This document shows positions 1 through 9,308 of a stretch of 41,452 nt of DNA, in pieces. The position numbers and the translations under genes were made by a program. Each line of letters begins with the position of its first letter. The stretch's first letter is position 1. This DNA comes from Burkholderiales bacterium (GTDB taxonomy: Bacteria > Pseudomonadota > Gammaproteobacteria > Burkholderiales > Casimicrobiaceae): positions 1-41,452 of the forward strand of contig JAICXH010000013.1 in NCBI GenBank assembly GCA_025981645.1, written 5' to 3'. The notes beneath the pieces were generated by a model. It searched no databases. It was not told the origin of the DNA and saw only the letters and a program-made list of their open reading frames with translations.

Positions 1-45
1 CAGAATCGCCACAATTTGCGATTCGGTGAACCGTGACTTCTTCAT
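1..45 (-). pseudogene. IS3-family transposase OrfA, N-terminal fragment cut by the window edge
   Basis: The minus strand from 45 down to 1 reads ATG plus 14 further codons, giving MKKSRFTESQIVAIL. This is the typical start of the helix-turn-helix OrfA protein of IS3-family elements, which binds the element ends. A strong ribosome binding site (GGAGGGAAG) lies just upstream on the minus strand, around 51-59. The rest of the gene, if present, lies outside the window to the left, so this may be the end of an intact element. Its outer end probably falls around 85-95, before the IstB-like remnant begins. The fragment is too short for ordinary gene callers. Whether the element is complete cannot be seen here. 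Confidence 0.72.
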
Positions 46-94
46 CGGACTTCCCTCCGGCACAAAATCCTGCCAGAAAAGTCCAGTCCGCGCT

Positions 95-481
95 GTCTAC
101 CGCGAGGGGAAGCTTACGACCCAGAGTGTGGCCAACGAGGCGCTGGTGCGGCAACTGCACCGCTGCGACTTCCAGGAGCAGGCGCAGAACGTGGTGCTGG
201 TGGGTGGCCCCGGCACCGGCAACACCCACCTGGCCAACGCCTCCGGCGTGCAGGCGCTCGAACCGCATCGCCGGCGGGTGAGCTTCTTTCCCTCCATCGA
301 GCAGGTGAATGCGCTGGAATTGGAGAAGACCTGCGGCAAGCAACGCCAGATCGCGCATCGCCTGGCCTACGCCGACCTGGTAATTCTCGACGAACTGGGT
401 TACCCGCCGTTCAGCCAAGCTGGCGGCGCATTGCTATTCCATTTTCCTTCGGGTCGCCGAATGCGGCGGCCTATTTGGTGA
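95..481 (+). pseudogene. IS21-type helper ATPase IstB, decayed internal fragment
   Basis: The translation of about 95-481 resembles the middle of IstB, the AAA+ helper ATPase of IS21-family transposition. Visible features are a Walker A-like GGPGTGNTHLA and a Walker B with sensor context, DLVILDELGYPPFSQAGGALLFH. The Walker A lysine is replaced by asparagine (GTGNT instead of GTGKT), which should abolish ATP binding. IstB proteins are about 250 residues; only about 125 remain, and the C-terminal third is missing because the reading leaves the family after the HFPS stretch. An open frame continues back to 26, but that part overlaps the opposite-strand IS3 fragment and is not IstB. No partner istA is present. 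This is a dead relic. Confidence 0.75.
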
Positions 482-518
482 AGCGATGATGTGGCAGTGA
501 TGCGTCAGGCGGTCGACA

Positions 519-1319
519 TCAGTTCGATTGCGTACGCACCTGAATCCCTGGCTTGGGCCGATGCGCGGCAAGCGACGTGGCCTTGGCAAAATACGGCATC
601 AGGCGGTCGGTCTCGGCCTTGACTACGGCATAGCACTCGCAGCTGCGTGCTTCGAGGCCGGCCCGATCGATGACAGTGATTTTCCCCCGCACGTAGCGAA
701 TCACGCCCGCATGCTGCAGCTTGCCCGTGGCTTCTGTCACACCCTCGCGTCGCACTCCAAGCATATTGGCGATCAGCTCCTGGGTCATCGCCAAGCTGTC
801 GCCTGCTAAACGGTCCAGCGACAACAGCAGCCAGCGACAAAGCTGTTGGTCCAGCGTGTGATGCCGGTTACAGACGGCAGTTTGCGCCATCTGCGTGATC
901 AGACATTGCGTGTATCGCAATATGACCGTGAGGAGTTCGCCGTGTCGATTGAATTCCTCCTTGAGCCGCACGCGCAACAGTCGGTAGGCACTGCCCGCGC
1001 TTTGCACGACGGCCCGGCTCGGCGTGCTTTCGCCCCCCAGAAACAGCGAAACACCAACGAGGCCCTCATTGCCCACAACAGAGATCTCGGCGGAGGCGCC
1101 GTTTTCCATTACATACAGCAGCGAAACGATCGAGTCCATGGGGAAGTACACATGGCTCATCGCGGCGCCGGACTCGTAGACCACCTGGCCCAAGGCGAAA
1201 GGCACGAGTTCAAGGTGCACAGCAAGCCGGCCCAGAACTTCAGGGGAAAGTGCATCCAGAATATGGTTCCGGCGTATTGCTTCGGTAATCGACACGGCTT
1301 CCCGAAAGTTGATTTCCAT
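519..1319 (-). CDS. Crp/Fnr-family transcriptional regulator
   Basis: A 266-residue protein with an N-terminal cyclic-nucleotide-binding-like beta-barrel (about 15-125), a long dimerisation helix (about 125-170) and a C-terminal winged helix-turn-helix (about 178-215, MTQELIANMLGVRREGVTEA). The conserved stretches VYFPMDSIVSLLYVMENG and AVCNRHHTLDQQLCRWLLLS mark a Crp/Fnr subgroup common in Betaproteobacteria. It has no N-terminal cysteine cluster of the FNR [4Fe-4S] type. The effector is unknown. I chose the ATG at 1319; the frame is open to 1490, but that upstream part is unlike the family. A better ribosome binding site (GGGAG) stands before an out-of-frame ATG at 1369. The last 20 or so residues are an unusual tail. 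The gene lies between two insertion-sequence remnants. Confidence 0.88.
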   Translation of the reverse strand: MEINFREAVSITEAIRRNHILDALSPEVLGRLAVHLELVPFALGQVVYESGAAMSHVYFPMDSIVSLLYVMENGASAEISVVGNEGLVGVSLFLGGESTPSRAVVQSAGSAYRLLRVRLKEEFNRHGELLTVILRYTQCLITQMAQTAVCNRHHTLDQQLCRWLLLSLDRLAGDSLAMTQELIANMLGVRREGVTEATGKLQHAGVIRYVRGKITVIDRAGLEARSCECYAVVKAETDRLMPYFAKATSLAAHRPKPGIQVRTQSN

Positions 1320-1574
1320 CTGAGCACCATAGAAAGGTGATTTATGTGGGTCTGTGCGGTAACGAACATAATAAACTCCCTTCAGGATCAACCGGGCGCG
1401 GCGACGTGAGCCGCTGTGGCGAAGCCGTTCTCGATGTATGCCAAAACTTCTTGCGGCAGGCTTCCGCGGCAACGACCGATCGGACAACACTTCGATCCGA
1501 AGAGATGCCGCTACCGGATTCGGCGAGCGAAGAGGTTGATTTGGCGCGCCCTTGGACTTGAGGCTGAACCCGAT

Positions 1575-2360
1575 TCAGTACCGATCGGAGGTGGAAATTT
1601 CCGGCTCCGTTGCGACCCACGATTGGGCTGAACGCTCCGCCTGGCGGGCGAATTCGGCAGGTGTCGTCCACCCCAGAGCAGAGTGGGGACGCGCCTGGTT
1701 ATAGTACTCGCGCCACGCCTTGATTTTGCGCTGCGCGTCGGCGAGCGACAAGAACCAATGCGCGTTCAGGCACTCGGCGCGGAATCGCCCGTTAAACGAT
1801 TCGACCTTGGCGTTATCGGTCGGCTTGCCGGGACGCGAGAAGTCGAGTTCGACGCCGTGTTCATACGCCCAGCGATCCATCGCCTTGGAGATGAACTCGC
1901 TGCCATTGCCGGTCTTGATCGTTCGTGGCTTGCCGCGTACGGCGACGATGCGCGCTACCAGCGGCCGCGCGTCGCGCGCCCGTGACCGGTAGCTGTACAC
2001 CGACCGGGAGATCCGCAGCACAGCGCACGCCTGGGTCTGACTTGCGCCATAGCGCTGCATCAAGTCCGCCACCATGCGGCGCCTGCGGGAAGGCTTTAGA
2101 GTTTTTTGCGAGCACGTCCTGCAGCATCGCCTTGTCGAGCGACAAATCGGCCACCAGGTGCTTCAACTTGCTGTTCTCTTCCTCGAGCTGTCGCAGCCGT
2201 CGCAACTCCGACGGACCCAAGCCGCCGTACTTCTTCCGCCAGTTGTAGAACGTGGCGTCGAAATGCCCATCTTGCGACACACCTCCTCGACCGGCGTGCC
2301 GACCTCGGCCTGCTTCAGCGCGAAGGCAATCTGCTCTTCGCTGTACTTGCTCCACTTCAC
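1575..2360 (-). pseudogene. IS3-family element, OrfA frameshifted and OrfB internally deleted
   Basis: OrfA starts at a GTG (2360) behind GGAAGGAGGG and reads VKWSKYSEEQIAFALKQAEV up to CRKMGIS. A one-base loss near 2258-2261 then shifts the frame, and the family sequence resumes as DATFYNWRKKYGGLG followed by the leucine-zipper-like region. OrfB (166 residues from an ATG at 2075) begins normally with its helix-turn-helix (QTQACAVLRISRSVYSYRSR) but jumps from PLVARI straight to VAVRGKPRTIKT. From family knowledge this removes roughly 100-120 residues, including the first catalytic aspartate of the DDE triad. The second aspartate is also gone: TGNGSEF stands where TDNGSEF is expected. The final glutamate region (NAKVESFNGR) and the HSALGWTTPAEF tail remain. 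The element cannot transpose by itself. Confidence 0.85.
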
Positions 2361-2893
2361 GGCACACCCTCCTTCCAGGGTCAAAATTGTGCCGGATCTT
2401 CTACTTCAAATCGGTACGAAATCCTGGGTTAGGGTCACGACCAGTAACGCGGTAACGGAACTCCGCGGGATGGGTCCGATGAGCCGTCGTCACGGGCAGT
2501 CACCTGCGCCAGTACCAGACGCGCTCGAGGAAGCCGCCTGTACATTTCTGGCTAGGTCGGACGGCCTTTGGACTCCTCTCTCGAGAACACTATTTTGACG
2601 AAAGCAATGTGTGACTGGTGATGAACGCGGATTCTGCCAAGTAGAACAGCGACTTATTGGGCTGCGGGCGCGGGACCGTGAATTGCGAAAATTCTTCGCA
2701 TATGGACATTTGTGCCGAAATTTGACTGGCGTCTGGCGTGCGGGCTTGAAGTCCGTCCGGGGGAGTGGCCCCCGGAGTGTCCGCCTATGCGACACGAATT
2801 GCCGAAGTCTTGGACCGCAATTTGACCTATGCCACAGCGCTCGCTGACGCGTCGCCTGCCGACGCGCCGCGGTGATTGCGCGTCAGAAAGCGC
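2361..2893. other. Intergenic stretch without a recognisable gene
   Basis: About 530 bases between the IS3-type remnant and the phosphoribosyltransferase gene. Short open frames exist on both strands (for example 2490-2795 minus and 2611-2847 plus), but none shows a family motif, a convincing ribosome binding site or the third-position G/C bias of the neighbours. The stretch from about 2560 to 2740 is visibly less GC-rich than the rest of the window. The left part holds the outer end of the insertion sequence (to about 2400). The right part holds a small hairpin near 2848-2866. It may be horizontally acquired or decayed DNA. Confidence 0.5.
2848..2866 (-). terminator. Weak hairpin after the phosphoribosyltransferase gene
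   Basis: CGCGTCG (2848-2854) pairs with CGACGCG (2860-2866) around a five-base loop. It lies about 30 bases beyond the stop codon of the minus-strand block. No T-run follows on the minus strand, so intrinsic termination is uncertain. Confidence 0.25.
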
Positions 2894-3406
2894 TCATGCA
2901 GTCGCGGCGAGCCGCTCCCGAAGTGTCGCCGGATCGAGGCTGTCGTAGATCTCGAACGGCTGGTGGATCCACGGGCTGTCGGCGAGGTAGTCGACGCAGT
3001 AATCGGGCTTGAACACCGAGCTCGCCTTCCACCACAGCACGGCCGTGCGCAGCTCGGTGATGTGCGGAAAGCGGTGCGGCAGTTCGGCGTGCACGGCGGC
3101 GAGCGTATGGCCTGAGTCCACCATGTCGTCGACGAGCAGCACGCGCTCGCCGAGACGCGGCCGCGTCATCGTCATGTGCTCGGCGATCACCAGCTCGCCG
3201 CGGATCGTCCCGCCCTCGGCGGCGTAGGAGTGCGTCGAGAGGATGGCGAGCGGCTGATCGAAGATCCGTGACAGCACGTCGCCGACGCGAAGGCCGCCGC
3301 GGGCGATGCAGATGATCTGGTCGAACCGGAAATTCGCGTCGTAGACGATGAGCGCGAGGCGTTCGACGAGACGATTGTACTGGTGCCAATCGACATGCAG
3401 ACTCAA
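2894..3406 (-). CDS. Purine-type phosphoribosyltransferase
   Basis: A 170-residue type I phosphoribosyltransferase. The PRPP-binding signature VLLVDDMVDSGHT is at about 89-101, and an earlier IICIARGGLRVGD loop at about 31-43 matches the hypoxanthine/guanine/xanthine phosphoribosyltransferase group. The C-terminal region (WWKASSVFKPDYCVDYLADSPWI) is the usual hood region. It probably salvages a purine base with PRPP, but the base cannot be decided from sequence. I start it at a TTG (3406) because GGAGG sits five bases before it and the protein then opens like its relatives (SLHVDWHQYNRLVERLAL). The frame is open further upstream to 3595, but that would overlap purA with family-unlike sequence. 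It follows purA by 26 bases and is probably cotranscribed with it. Confidence 0.88.
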   Translation of the reverse strand: MSLHVDWHQYNRLVERLALIVYDANFRFDQIICIARGGLRVGDVLSRIFDQPLAILSTHSYAAEGGTIRGELVIAEHMTMTRPRLGERVLLVDDMVDSGHTLAAVHAELPHRFPHITELRTAVLWWKASSVFKPDYCVDYLADSPWIHQPFEIYDSLDPATLRERLAATA

Positions 3407-3432
3407 GGGCGCCTCCGTGCGTGGCCTCGGGC

Positions 3433-4755
<1,323 letters not shown>

Positions 4756-5730
4756 TCAGGTGCCACCGATGAGACCGGTAAGCTGGCGTAGGTAGAGCGT
4801 GAAGCCGGTTGCGGGCCGCGAGCGCCCGAAGGCGCGACCGATGCCATCGTAGCGTCCACCGTTGCCGACGGGCGTCGGTGAGCCTGTTACATAGGACGAG
4901 AAGATCACGCCATTGTGGTAATGATAGCCGCGCAAATCGCCGAGATCGACGTGGATCTCGTGCACCTGCGCCGCCGCCGACGCGGCAAGGTCCTCGAGCG
5001 TCGCGAGCGCGTTGGCGACGGCCGGGATGTCGGGGAGCGTGCGCCGCGCAGCCGCCAGCACTTCGGCGGCGGGTCCGTAGAGCGTCGTCAGGGCGACCAT
5101 CGCATCACCCCACGCGCGCGGCAGGCGCGAGGTCAGCGCGGTCACCGCCGGCCGGTCCTTGAGTCGAAGCGCGTCGAAAACGTCTTCGCTCTCGCCGTTG
5201 CCGGCAAGGCCCGCCCCGGCTGCCAGCGCGCGATAGATGCCGACGTGGCCGAGATCGAGGTGAACCTGCTGCACGCCTGCGGCGCAGAGCGCCGACGCGA
5301 GCAGGGTGATCACCTCGCGGTCGGCTTCGATGCCTGGCTCGCCGAAGAGCTCGGCTCCGACCTGCATCACCTCGCGCGTCGCGCCTGGACCTCCGGAACT
5401 CGTGCGAAGCACGCTTCCCGCGTAACACAGGCGCGTCGGTCCCGTTTCGTTGAGGAGGTGGGCGTCGATTCGCGCGACCTGCGGCGTGATGTCGGCCCGC
5501 ACGCCGAGCAGGTGCCCCGACATCGGGTCGACGACCTTGAAAGTCTGCAGCTCGAGATCACGGCCGCTTCCGGTCAGCAGCGATTCGAGATGCTCGACGA
5601 GCGGCGGACGCACGAGCCGGTAGCCGGCACCGCCGAAGTGATCGAGCAGCACCCTGCGCAGACGCTCGACGACGATCGCCTCGTCGGGGAGGAGGTCGTC
5701 GATCGCATCGGGGAGGAGCCACTTATGCAT
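4756..5730 (-). CDS. hisZ: ATP phosphoribosyltransferase regulatory subunit (HisS-like)
   Basis: A 324-residue catalytically inactive relative of histidyl-tRNA synthetase. It partners the short form of HisG to catalyse and feedback-regulate the first step of histidine synthesis. Class II synthetase-like blocks are visible: the N-terminal KWLLPDAIDDLLPDEA, then TFKVVDPMSGHLLGVRADIT, RLCYAGSVLR and the C-terminal NGGRYDGIGRAFGRSRPATGF. Betaproteobacterial HisZ is usually about 380 residues. This one stops right after TLYLRQLTGLIGGT, lacking the last 55-60 residues. No frameshift is evident after the stop, since purA begins 27 bases later. hisG is not in the window. The gene overlaps the preceding DUF2065 gene by eight bases. 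Confidence 0.93.
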   Translation of the reverse strand: MHKWLLPDAIDDLLPDEAIVVERLRRVLLDHFGGAGYRLVRPPLVEHLESLLTGSGRDLELQTFKVVDPMSGHLLGVRADITPQVARIDAHLLNETGPTRLCYAGSVLRTSSGGPGATREVMQVGAELFGEPGIEADREVITLLASALCAAGVQQVHLDLGHVGIYRALAAGAGLAGNGESEDVFDALRLKDRPAVTALTSRLPRAWGDAMVALTTLYGPAAEVLAAARRTLPDIPAVANALATLEDLAASAAAQVHEIHVDLGDLRGYHYHNGVIFSSYVTGSPTPVGNGGRYDGIGRAFGRSRPATGFTLYLRQLTGLIGGT

Positions 5731-5914
5731 TGCCGGTGAGAAAGAGCCCGACGAGCCCGATGCCGATGGAGAGCACGCCGACGAAGCGAAGCTGGCCGTC
5801 GGTGAGCTCGGTGAGGCGCCTGAAGCTGTCGCGCCACAGCCGCGGCGCGACGAAGGGCAGCAGCCCCTCGAGGACCAGAACGAGCGCCAGCGCAGTCCAC
5901 AGCGTCTCAGACAC
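5723..5914 (-). CDS. DUF2065 family small membrane protein
   Basis: A 63-residue protein of the DUF2065 (YjeT-like) family. There are two hydrophobic segments: about 5-22 (LWTALALVLVLEGLLPFV) and about 43-60 (FVGVLSIGIGLVGLFL). The short linker between them carries the family's RLWRDSFRRLTELTDGQLR. It is probably an inner-membrane protein. Its role is unknown, but it regularly lies between hflC and hisZ or purA in Proteobacteria, as here. Its end overlaps the hisZ start by eight bases, suggesting translational coupling. Confidence 0.93.
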   Translation of the reverse strand: MSETLWTALALVLVLEGLLPFVAPRLWRDSFRRLTELTDGQLRFVGVLSIGIGLVGLFLTGNA

Positions 5915-5947
5915 GCGATTCCCCGTCCTTCGGCCCGCGGCGACAGC

Positions 5948-6844
5948 CTATCTGGCTTTGGCGCCCGCGGGCACCTTGGCGTTGCCGTCCTGCTTGAAAT
6001 AACGGAAGAACTGCGAGCTGGGATCGAGCACCATCAGGTCACGCCGCCCCTGGAACGCCGCTTTGTACGCGTCGAGGCTGCGATAGAACGCATAGAACTC
6101 GGGATTCTTGCCGTAGGCCTGCCCGTAGATCAGCGACGCCTTCGCGTCACCGTCGCCCTTGATCTTCTGCGCCTGTCGGTACGCGTCGGCGAGGATCACC
6201 TGGCGCTGACGGTCGGCGTCGGCACGGATCTGCTCGGATTCTGCCGCCCCCATCGAGCGAAGCTCGTTGGCGACACGGCGCCGCTCGGATTCCATCCTCT
6301 GGTAGACCGGACCCGTCACATCGGGAGGGAGCTCGACGCGCCGCAGCCGCACGTCGATCACCTCGACGCCGATCGATTTCGCGTCGGCATTCGCCTTCTG
6401 CTGCGTGACCGAAGTGATCTTGTCGCGCGCGGAGGAGATCGCCTCGTGGACGTCGTGCTTGTTGAATTCCTGCGCGAGGTTCGCGCGCACCGTCTGCGCA
6501 AGCCTCCGGCGGGCAGCTTCCTCGTCACCCTGCACCGACACGTAGTACTGGCGCACGTCGATGATCTTCCACAGCACGACGAAGTCGACGAGAAGAGGCT
6601 TCTTCTCGGACGTCGTCATGCGGTCGGGCTCGGGGTTGTCGAGCGTCAGGTTCACCTTGTCGTAGTACTTGACGTTCTGGATGAACGGCCACTTGAAGTA
6701 CAGCCCGGCATCCGACTTCGTCTCGATGATCTCGCCGAGCTGGAACTTGATCGCGTACTTGCGCTGGTCGACCGTGTAGATCGACTGCGACACGACGAAC
6801 AGCACTGCGACGACGACGGCGAGGGCGGGGAGCGTCAGTTTCAT
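5948..6844 (-). CDS. hflC: HflC, SPFH-domain modulator of FtsH protease
   Basis: A 298-residue protein with one N-terminal membrane anchor (about 4-22, LPALAVVVAVLFVVSQ) followed by a periplasmic SPFH/prohibitin domain. The domain begins YTVDQRKYAIKFQLGEIIE, and a long charged helix rich in A/E/R/Q follows (about 185-250). With HflK it forms the large cage that encloses and tunes the membrane protease FtsH. The ATG at 6844 gives the family start; the frame is open to 7012, but that part is antisense-like and arginine-rich. Only four bases separate it from hflK, so the two are cotranslated. Confidence 0.96.
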   Translation of the reverse strand: MKLTLPALAVVVAVLFVVSQSIYTVDQRKYAIKFQLGEIIETKSDAGLYFKWPFIQNVKYYDKVNLTLDNPEPDRMTTSEKKPLLVDFVVLWKIIDVRQYYVSVQGDEEAARRRLAQTVRANLAQEFNKHDVHEAISSARDKITSVTQQKANADAKSIGVEVIDVRLRRVELPPDVTGPVYQRMESERRRVANELRSMGAAESEQIRADADRQRQVILADAYRQAQKIKGDGDAKASLIYGQAYGKNPEFYAFYRSLDAYKAAFQGRRDLMVLDPSSQFFRYFKQDGNAKVPAGAKAR

Positions 6845-6848
6845 CGGG

Positions 6849-8075
6849 TCAGCGCCCCTCGCGGTTGCGCAGCGCGTCGCGCGAGCGCGACGGATCGTAG
6901 CCCGATGTGCCGTCGGACGAGCCCGCAGCGGATGCGCCCGCCTTGCCGGCGGAGGAGCCCGACCCTGAATCGGACGCGGCCGGCGGCGACTCGGGCGTGG
7001 CCGGCGACGCAACGGAACTCGCGTGGTCGATCAGCTTGTCGAGCGGGAGATAGAGCAGGTTACCTGCATTCTTCTGGTCGACGACGACTTTGCTCGTGTT
7101 CGCGAGTACCGATTGCATCGTGTCGAGGTAGAGGCGCTCACGCGTGACTTCTGGCGCCTTCTCGTACTGCGTGAGCACCTGGTCGAAGCGCTGCGTGTCC
7201 CCTTCGGCGCGCTGGACGACCTCCGACGTGTAGCCGTTTGCCTCTTCGAGGAGACGCGCCGCCATCCCGCGCGCCCGCGGCACGACGTTGTTGGCGTAGG
7301 CCTGGCCCTCGTTCTTCAGGCGCTCGCGGTCCTGGCCGGCCTTGACCGCGTCGTCGAACGCGGCCTGCACCTTGTCGGGCGGCTGCACGTTCTGCAGCGT
7401 CACCTGCTGCACGAACACGCCGGTGCGGTAGCGGTCGAGCATCTGCTGCATCAGCTGCTGGGCCTGATTCGCAATCTGCTCGCGGCCCTCGTAGAGCGCG
7501 AAGTCCATCTTGCTCTTGCCGACCACCTCACGGATGGCCGACTCGGCGACGTAGGCGACGATCTGGTCGGGCTGGCGGTTGTTGAATACGTAATCCGCAG
7601 CGCTCTTCAGGTTGTACTGGACCGCGAACTCGATGTCGATGATGTTCTCGTCCTCGGTCAGCATCACCGCCTCGGCGTCGATCTTGTTCTTCGGCGTGTT
7701 GCGATAGCCGATCTCGATCGTCTTGACCTGCGAGAAATCGACGAGCTGGACCGCCTCGACCGGCCACGGCAGGTGCCAGCGCGGACCGGGCAGCGTCGTC
7801 TCCGTATAGCGGCCGAAGCGCGTGACCACGCCGCGGCGCCCGGCATCGACGATGTAGAAGCCGCTCGCGACCCAGATCACGATGACGAGCGCGACCAGCC
7901 ACATTAGCCCGGCCACTGGCACGCCACCCGGAGGAGGACCGCCTTCGTGGGGCTCCTGCGGCGGCTTGCGCCCGAAGAGCTCGCTCATCCGGCGGTTGAC
8001 GTTGCGCCAGATCTCGTCGAGATCGGGTGGGCCGCCGCCACCGCGCTTTCCCCATTGCGGGTCGTTCAGCGACAC
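6849..8075 (-). CDS. hflK: HflK, SPFH-domain modulator of FtsH protease
   Basis: A 408-residue partner of HflC. A glycine/proline-rich cytoplasmic N-terminus opens MSLNDPQWGKRGGGGPPDLDE. A single membrane helix follows at about 53-73 (GLMWLVALVIVIWVASGFYIV), then the SPFH domain (DAGRRGVVTRFGRYTETTLPGPRWHLPWP onward). Next comes an alpha-helical coiled region with ERLKNEGQAYANNVVPRARG, and a low-complexity Ser/Gly/Ala tail from about 360. HflK and HflC form the FtsH-associated cage at the inner membrane. It follows hflX by 57 bases and precedes hflC by four. Confidence 0.96.
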   Translation of the reverse strand: MSLNDPQWGKRGGGGPPDLDEIWRNVNRRMSELFGRKPPQEPHEGGPPPGGVPVAGLMWLVALVIVIWVASGFYIVDAGRRGVVTRFGRYTETTLPGPRWHLPWPVEAVQLVDFSQVKTIEIGYRNTPKNKIDAEAVMLTEDENIIDIEFAVQYNLKSAADYVFNNRQPDQIVAYVAESAIREVVGKSKMDFALYEGREQIANQAQQLMQQMLDRYRTGVFVQQVTLQNVQPPDKVQAAFDDAVKAGQDRERLKNEGQAYANNVVPRARGMAARLLEEANGYTSEVVQRAEGDTQRFDQVLTQYEKAPEVTRERLYLDTMQSVLANTSKVVVDQKNAGNLLYLPLDKLIDHASSVASPATPESPPAASDSGSGSSAGKAGASAAGSSDGTSGYDPSRSRDALRNREGR

Positions 8076-8132
8076 GACGGGGCCATCGGGATGTTCGGCA
8101 TGGGCGGCGAAGACGAGTTGCGCGGGCCCCGG

Positions 8133-9263
8133 TCAGCCGGTTTGCGCAGTCGTGGACGTTGCGTGAACGTTGGAGTCGAGCGGAAAACGTTCGGCCAGAG
8201 CCGTGCGCAGGAGGTCGACCCCGGCGCCGGTCGCAGCACTGACGCGAACCGTGCCGATGTTACCACAGCCATCGCGCTCGATCCCGGCGTCGAGCCCGGC
8301 GAGGTCGCACTTGTTGAATACCCGGATCCGCGGCACGTCCGATGCGCCGATTTCCGCGAGCAGCCGCAGGACGGCAGCAACCTGCTCGTCTCGATCGTGC
8401 GCGCTCGCGTCGATCACGTGCAGCAGCAGATCGGCGTCACCGGCCTCGGCGAGCGTTGCGGCGAACGCCGCCACGAGGTCGTGCGGGAGGTCGTGGATGA
8501 AGCCGACGGTGTCGGAGAGCACGAGCGACCGTGCGCCGGGCGCATGCGCGCGGCGCAGCGTCGTGTCGAGCGTCGCGAACAGCTGGTCCGCCGCATAGAC
8601 GCGGGCGCCGGTCAGACGATTGAAGAGCGTCGACTTGCCGGCGTTCGTGTAGCCGATCAGCGCGACCGTGCGCAGATCGGCGCGGTGGCGCGCGCGGTTC
8701 TGCGTCGAGCGCCGTGTGGCGACGCGACGCAGCCGCTCGCGCAGCAGCTTGACGCGCTGCGTGATCAGGCGCCGGTCGGTTTCGAGCTGCGTCTCGCCGG
8801 GTCCGCGCAGGCCGATGCCTCCCTTCTGACGCTCGAGGTGGGTCCAGCCGCCGACGAGGCGCGTCGCCATGTGCGAGAGTTGCGCGAGCTCGACCTGCAA
8901 CTTGCCCTCGGCGCTGCGCGCTCGCTGCGCGAAGATGTCGAGGATCAGGCTCGTCCGGTCGACGACGCGGCACTCGAGCGCGCGCTCGAGGTTGCGCTGC
9001 TGGACGCCGGAAAGCGCGTGGTCGAAGATAACGACATCGGCCGCCGATTCGCGCCTGCGGTCGGCGATCTCCTCGACCTTGCCGCGACCGGCGAACAGCG
9101 CTGGGTCGGGGCGCGCGCGGTGCCCGCCGAGCTCGCCGACGACCGTCGCTCCGGCCGAGGCGGCGAGCGCAGCGATCTCCTCGCGCCGCCCTGTGCGACG
9201 CTCGCCGTCGACGTCGAGGGCGACGACGAGCGCCCTGTCACGGCCTGCCGGACGCTCGAACAA
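8133..9263 (-). CDS. hflX: HflX, ribosome-associated GTPase
   Basis: A 376-residue HflX. The N-terminal nucleotide-binding domain contains RPDPALFAGRGKVEEIA and FDHALSGVQQRNLERAL. A helical linker with GGIGLRGPGETQLETDRR follows, and then the TRAFAC GTPase domain. GTPase motifs: G1 IGYTNAGKSTLFN, G3 DTVGFI, G4 NKCD and a G5-like VSAATGAG. In other bacteria HflX binds the 50S subunit and splits stalled or stressed ribosomes. It lies 45 bases downstream of hfq and upstream of hflK, the classic hfq-hflX-hflK-hflC order. Confidence 0.96.
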   Translation of the reverse strand: MFERPAGRDRALVVALDVDGERRTGRREEIAALAASAGATVVGELGGHRARPDPALFAGRGKVEEIADRRRESAADVVIFDHALSGVQQRNLERALECRVVDRTSLILDIFAQRARSAEGKLQVELAQLSHMATRLVGGWTHLERQKGGIGLRGPGETQLETDRRLITQRVKLLRERLRRVATRRSTQNRARHRADLRTVALIGYTNAGKSTLFNRLTGARVYAADQLFATLDTTLRRAHAPGARSLVLSDTVGFIHDLPHDLVAAFAATLAEAGDADLLLHVIDASAHDRDEQVAAVLRLLAEIGASDVPRIRVFNKCDLAGLDAGIERDGCGNIGTVRVSAATGAGVDLLRTALAERFPLDSNVHATSTTAQTG

Positions 9264-9308
9264 GCTCAGGCGCCCGCGGGCGTGCCGGCAGCGACCCGCC
9301 CGCGCAAA

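Noticed and set aside
1500-2420. Terminal inverted repeats of the IS3-type remnant
   Set aside because: The outer end near 2375-2400 and the other end near 1500-1575 do not show a repeat pair that I can match by eye, so the exact element borders are not called.
2490-2795. A 101-codon minus-strand frame in the intergenic stretch
   Set aside because: No recognisable family, no good ribosome binding site, and composition unlike the coding genes; left as unassigned.
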